Positions 59,263-64,000 of a stretch of 64,000 nucleotides of DNA are shown piece after piece. The notes beneath the pieces were generated by a model. It was not told where the DNA came from. It saw nothing but the letters and a program-made list of their open reading frames with translations, and did not search any database. The DNA is from Grammothele lineata. Its lineage: Eukaryota > Basidiomycota > Agaricomycetes > Polyporales > Polyporaceae. The stretch is from positions 65,568 to 129,567 of the forward strand of contig NDFF03000399.1 in the NCBI GenBank assembly GCA_002150815.3, read 5' to 3'. Made by a program: the position numbers and the translations under genes. Numbering within the stretch: position 1 is the first letter of the stretch; each line of letters opens with the position of its first letter.

Positions 59263-60391
59263 CCTCAGCGCACAGAGCAAAGCGGACCGACTAACGAGGG
59301 ACGCCACAACACGGGTTCCATGGCTATGGGACAGCGATGGTGGAGAGATGCTATCCCCGCCCGTTCCACCCGCCCGCTTCTACTCACATACAGGTGAAAC
59401 GCGAGGATCAGTGACTGATGCCTGAACATGGAGAAGAATAGTCAGACAACCGCACCCGACGCGTGCAGTTCATCGCGTTCACGTACGCTATGGCCACCCG
59501 CAGCATACGACCGGGGAATCGCACCCATCCGCCGCCATCGCAGAACACAAGCAATGGTCAGGCTTGCACCGGCCCACGTCGGGGCGATGGTCTGGTGTCC
59601 CGATAACAGTGGAGCAAAGCGAGCGCGCCGCTGATGGGGGCAATGCGACCGCTGTAATAGAAGTTAGTACAACGAGAACTTACTCCTCCAGACGCGCAAG
59701 CCAAACATGACAGAAGATCCCGTGTCCGTGTCTTGCGTGTACGGTGCCGATTCGAAATATAGGATCCTGTGCCACGCCGGCACCGGCGAGTGGTCCGAGT
59801 GCCTGATCATTCCACCGAAGTGTACTTCTTCAAAAGCGTTATGTTTCAAAGGCCACCTAGATTGCGTGAGTCCCTATACATGCACCAGAGTAGACGAAAC
59901 GGAAGCTTGCCTGCCTGAGTGAGCGCAGACTTCACCGCATAGCCGGCGACTCACTATGATCAGACTAGTAGCGGGACATCTCGAGGTCAGAAAACGGCAA
60001 ACGTCTATACCATCTTTAATTAGCGCTGATTCACCACATGAGCACACAGCTGTGCACACATACAGGGCCATAGGAGGTTGTACGCTTTCGTGATAATCAA
60101 GGGAGCCAGTAGCAACGGCGGTGAGGAGGAACAGTGAACAGTGACGGCGCTTACGTGGCACCGAAGTTTGGAGATTTGATCGCATGCCCCGTTTGGGTCG
60201 TCTCGATGACGTCAGGCAGTCCATCGCGAACCCATGGGCCCGCCCAGCGCTGTGAGTGCAGCCCAAACTCCGCATGTACATAGAATAACACGTAAGCCTA
60301 TCGAAGTCGAGTACATGGAAAGTCGATGCACAAAGAAGAGGTCCGATGATCTAATACAAACTGTTGAGTCCATTCTCCCTACTAGTCCTAG
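59263..60391. other. Intergenic, one cysteine-rich frame
   Basis: No supported gene. A 71-codon plus-strand frame at 59707-59922 has eight Cys but no signal peptide and no family match. Confidence 0.4.
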
Positions 60392-61931
60392 CTAGTACGA
60401 CGTTCCCGTAGACCCCATCTCCGTATTTGAGCGCAACTGAGAAGCTTCGTGTCCAACGCTGAGCGAGCCTATATCACGCCCGACAAAGGCAATACTATCT
60501 TCTTCGTCCCGAGACTTTTGGGGCTGGTGCGCGATCACCGTCGAATACCTGATCTCATACACTCTCTGGAGCGGAGACCGGTTGACCGCTACGATCACGA
60601 TAATGAACGTTGGGTAGATGGCCTGCGAGGGGTGTTAAGAGACAGTTGTAAGTACAAAACGTTTGAACCACGACTCTGAGGCACACCCTCACTCACAATG
60701 AGAGGTATGAGAGCCGAGTCCATGAAATCACCGACGACGGAGAGAAACAGTCGCTCCGTCGCGGTGTGTCTCAGGTGTCCAGGGATCACCTTGGTGACTT
60801 CGTACGCTACGACAAGGGCCTAATCGTATCGCGTGAGTCATAGCGAAAACCTCCGCATGTACGAAAGGACTGCTTACCCATATCCCGCAATATACGGCGC
60901 CAGACTCAACGAGGACGATGAGCGCGGCGAGCGCGTGCGATCCCGCTCGTTTCCCCTCTAGAAAGCTTCCCACGAAATGGCGAAATTCCCTATAGAACCA
61001 TCAAAGGGAAATAATCAGTCGCGGGAACGAGGCTTCCCAAGCGACATGTTCACTTACCATGCTCGAAGCGCGATGAGGAACGTCGCCGTGAAGTTTGTCA
61101 CGAGGGAGAGCACCGCACAAGCGATGCCGGGCGTGTTCAGGAACGTGGATCCCGCGCGAGGAGAGCTAGGACTTCCGTAGACTGCCATAACGATCCCAAG
61201 AGCTGCACCGAAGCAAACGTCAGAACAAGCAGTATGATGTCAAGGAAAGAGACTTACAGAGCGTCGCCGCGAGCAGTGTCACGCCGAGTACGCGGACGAG
61301 CCAATTTCTGGGCCAGAGAGCGAGGGCTCTCCACCACACAATCGCGTCTCCGACGAACATCTTCAGAACAAGGAGCGACGTTAGAGCGCGGAGCACGAAG
61401 ACTAATGGAACGCCATACATTAACAGCGAGCGTGACGCCCGTCGCGCAGTACAACTTCGCCTGAGCACCTCCCAGCAACTCAAAGTCTGGCACGAAGCTC
61501 GGTGACCTCAGCTCGTCCGCCGCGACGAGTATCGCATGGTTGATCGACGCGGTGTACGCCATGACATATCCAACGAATATACACGTGGAGACGTAGAGGA
61601 CGATCGTCGCCGCGAGAAGGATCTTGACGGATCGCAGTTTGACTCCTCTGCGGCTTCGCGGGATTAGGACGGCCGATTACAGACGCGAAATGTGCTTACC
61701 ATAGAAACAGCAAAGACAGCATGGTGAGCACGGTGAGGATCCCTTCGAAGAGCGGTCAGCAAGTGCAGGATTCGAGAACATGAACAAGAACGTACCTAGC
61801 AAACCAGAAGACACCACGCTCAAGACCAACGACGTATCATCACTAACTTGGCCCACCGCCGCCTCGAGAAAAAACAACGCGAGGTCGTTCACTGGGGGGA
61901 CCTCCTGCGGGCTCGACGTGCCATTGGACAT
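60392..61931 (-). CDS. 7TM protein, locus 15 (8 exons)
   Basis: Predicted 375 residues. Exons: 61931-61796, 61742-61700, 61653-61419, 61360-61258, 61202-61058, 60989-60878, 60819-60697, 60622-60392. Signature GDAIVWWR (142-149), L-V-E-S-G in TM6, last helix AIYPTFIIVIVAVNRS. Exon 4 ends with T rather than the usual G, giving T-L-S instead of T-L-G at the exon 4/5 junction. Exon 3 uses an AAG acceptor because the downstream CAG would create a stop. The N-terminus has an NGT sequon. Function unknown. Confidence 0.83.
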
Positions 61932-62415
61932 AGCGGAATGCCAGCGCGCGTCGCGTCGAGATTGACACGTCTACCGCTGCCAGCTACGGCGATCCCGGGA
62001 GCTTGCAATTTGCAGCCTGCGCACAGCACACATATATGGGGAGAGAAGCCTGCATCTTGACAAATGGCCGAGAGCGGTTCCGAGAGCGAGGCGGTCAGGA
62101 CGTCCCGTCTGGGTACACGTTGACATCGCAACCCGTTCCCTGGCTGTGCGAGGATGTGCGTTGGATTTGCGGTGACAGAGACCCGAAGATCCTTGAACTT
62201 GAAGAAACACGTCGCATATGGGCGAACCGCTGGTCGAAAGACGGTTGATGGTCACCGCTGTGGAGGAGGACGACCAGGCTTGAACGCCCCGGGCGCTTCT
62301 GACATGTTGTTTGTGCATGTTAGGATCAGAAGCCATTGGCCTTGAGACCACTCGTCCTATGGTAAATATGACGTCATATGTACGCGTGCTGGCCGTTGCG
62401 GCTATTCAACGAAAG
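61932..62415. other. Intergenic spacer
   Basis: Promoter side of locus 15 (a CATATATG lies near 62030, about 100 bp upstream) and 3' side of locus 16; no gene seen. Confidence 0.5.
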
Positions 62416-63971
62416 CTACGCCATTGATTCTGTTCCATTACTGTGTACAGGCGAGATATTCGCTTCTACAGACACATCTTTTGGGTCTCCGCTCACTTTA
62501 TTAGCTACATCTGGAAAGCTTGTTAGTGTGCTTGAGTGATGGCGGTTGAACGCGATCTCGCTCTCGACGTGGCCCGGTGACTGTGATCCCGAGACAATGC
62601 TAACACCGGAAGCACATTCAAGTGGAGAGTCGTTCAACGACACGAGCACGATGATGAGCATTGGATAGATTGCCTGAGATCCTGTCAGCATGTAACTCGC
62701 ACTCCATAGACCAATCGAGCCTCACTATAAGCGGGACCAGGCACGCATGAATGATGTAGTCGCTCGCAGACAGAAATCTTGCCTTCGTTGTAGGCTGTAG
62801 TGGGATCAGAAGGAGGGTGCGCGTGGGCAGCCGGGAGACAGCTTCGTAAACCACGATAACCGTCTGCAATGTTGAACGTCAGCTCCAACGACCGACAAGT
62901 TGATGGGCAACGCGTACATACCCAAAGTGCACAATAGCATATTCCGGATTCGACAAGAAGAGTGAGCACACTCAGCGCGCGCGATCTGCTCGACTTGCTG
63001 CCAAGATATTGACGCATGAAACGTCTATGCCGCCTAGGACACAGGTCAGTCGAGCGTTCCGCGGGAGTTACGTAATTGGATGAGGCGGCGTACCAAGCTT
63101 TATACGCAATGAGACACGTCGCAACAGCGTTTGTGATCAGAGAAAGAACCGTACAGGCCAGGCCGATATTGTCGGTGAACGCGGTAAACGCGCTGCTTCG
63201 GGCCGGGCTGGAATCGAACGCCATGACGATGCCTAGAGCTAGCTCCAGGAAGTGAGCAAGATTGTACGACGAGAAAATGTGGCACAATCACACACCGAAA
63301 GTGCCCATCAGAAGTGCTACGCCAAGTCCACGGACGAGTATATTTCCTGGCCAGACCACGAAGGCTCTCCACCAAACGATGGCGTCACCAATGAAGAGCT
63401 ACAACCGGAGGGATACGCGTTCAGAATCTGCTAACGCTAGAAGCTGAGTGAGGACTCACGTTGATAGAAAGCGCCGAGGTCGTCGCGCACGACGTCTGAA
63501 GTTGCGCAGCGCTCAGCCGGCTGTAATCCGAGGTGTACGCGTCGGAGTACATTCCGAGGTCCGCAGACATCAGCAGTCCTGTGTAGGTGGCTGCTCCTTT
63601 AAGACTATACGCGTAGAAGACGCAGGTGGACGCGTAGAGTGTGACAGTGGCGGCTAAGAGGAACCGGACGGGAGTGGAACGGACGCCTTTGCCGCTGCGG
63701 GATCTCGTCAGGTTAACCCAAAACCCAAAATGCTAATGTACGCACGCTAGTATACACGCAGAAGACAATGCCAGTACCGAAACCACACCTATCTGATCGT
63801 CAGTGCGTACATTGGCGACGGGTGGAAGATTCGACACTCACCGAACAATGCGGACGATAGGGCGGCCGTGATGAGCGTATGGTCGGATAAGAGAGCGTAT
63901 CCGGATACGAAGTCGAACGCATCCTGGTTGACCGAGACGGGCTGTAGATCTCGCACTCGCAAGTGCGGCAT
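62416..63971 (-). CDS. 7TM protein, locus 16 (8 exons)
   Basis: Predicted 385 residues. Exons: 63971-63842, 63788-63746, 63694-63460, 63398-63296, 63232-63094, 63033-62922, 62863-62726, 62673-62416. Signature GDAIVWWR (140-147), exon 6 starts W-R-H-R-R and carries L-V-E-S-G, exon 7 ends C-L-V-P-L-I, last helix AIYPMLIIVLVSLNDS. Exon 1 ends SSALFG, close to loci 3 and 4. The ATG at 63971 lies 30 bp from the window end, so its promoter is outside and the array may continue. Confidence 0.84.
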
Positions 63972-64000
63972 GGTGACTATGGTCGAGCAAGTGGCAGCGT

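Noticed and set aside
568..63971. Assigning the 7TM family to DUF6533 or DUF6534 domains
   Set aside because: Those basidiomycete membrane domains have different N- and C-terminal signatures. The V-W-W-R and E-S-G motifs seen here do not match what I know of them.

Overview
The window looks like nuclear DNA of a basidiomycete fungus, most likely a wood-decay agaricomycete of the Polyporales type. The reasons are many short (about 45-100 bp) GT-AG introns, moderately GC-rich coding exons, membrane-anchored P450s with a heme loop ending NCVGKG, and a GT69 (Cap59/CMT1-like) remnant. There are no bacterial operons, Shine-Dalgarno sites, tRNA, rRNA or CRISPR. All gene models below were built by hand from splice signals, paralogue comparison and frame bookkeeping. 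Every model called intact has an exon sum divisible by three.

The dominant feature is an array of one paralogous family of seven-transmembrane (7TM) proteins. I find 16 loci plus one fragment between 0.57 and 63.97 kb. Thirteen loci are intact (1, 2, 4, 5, 7, 8, 9, 10, 11, 13, 14, 15, 16). One is intact except for a broken splice acceptor (12). Two are pseudogenes (3, 6) and one is a short remnant at 51.9-52.2 kb. All have the same eight-exon plan: exon 2 is always 43 nt, exon 4 nearly always 103 nt and exon 6 always 112 nt. All share a [S/G]-D-x-x-V-W-W-R signature after TM3 and an E-S-G motif in TM6. I cannot tie the family to a named domain, so its function is unknown. The topology is GPCR-like.

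Interspersed are five complete cytochrome P450 genes with ten exons each and near-identical exon lengths, including a 24-nt microexon. They form two groups: P450-1, -2 and -3 (8.7-11.0, 14.7-17.0 and 35.1-37.7 kb) and P450-4 and -5 (39.7-41.9 and 48.1-50.4 kb). P450-3 carries a 283-bp MITE-like element inside intron 2.

Layout: 0-5 kb, 7TM 1 and 2 (+). 5-7 kb, an unknown membrane gene and 7TM pseudogene 3 (-). 8.7-17 kb, P450-1 (+), 7TM 4 (-), P450-2 (+). 17.5-26 kb, 7TM 5, pseudogene 6, 7 and 8 (-). 27.2-28.3 kb, GT69 pseudogene (+). 28.7-33.4 kb, divergent 7TM 9 (-) and 10 (+). 34.4-41.9 kb, a small membrane-anchored protein (+), P450-3 (-), P450-4 (+). 42-43.9 kb, 7TM 11 (-). 44-48 kb, a gene-poor stretch with degenerate GGGACGCC repeats. 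48.1-50.4 kb, P450-5 (+). 51.9-64 kb, a tandem run of the 7TM remnant and 7TM 12-16, all on the minus strand.

How the genes work together is inference. A birth-and-death cluster of surface 7TM proteins beside oxidative enzymes fits chemosensing or handling of small hydrophobic molecules, but no backbone biosynthetic enzyme, transporter or transcription factor is visible.
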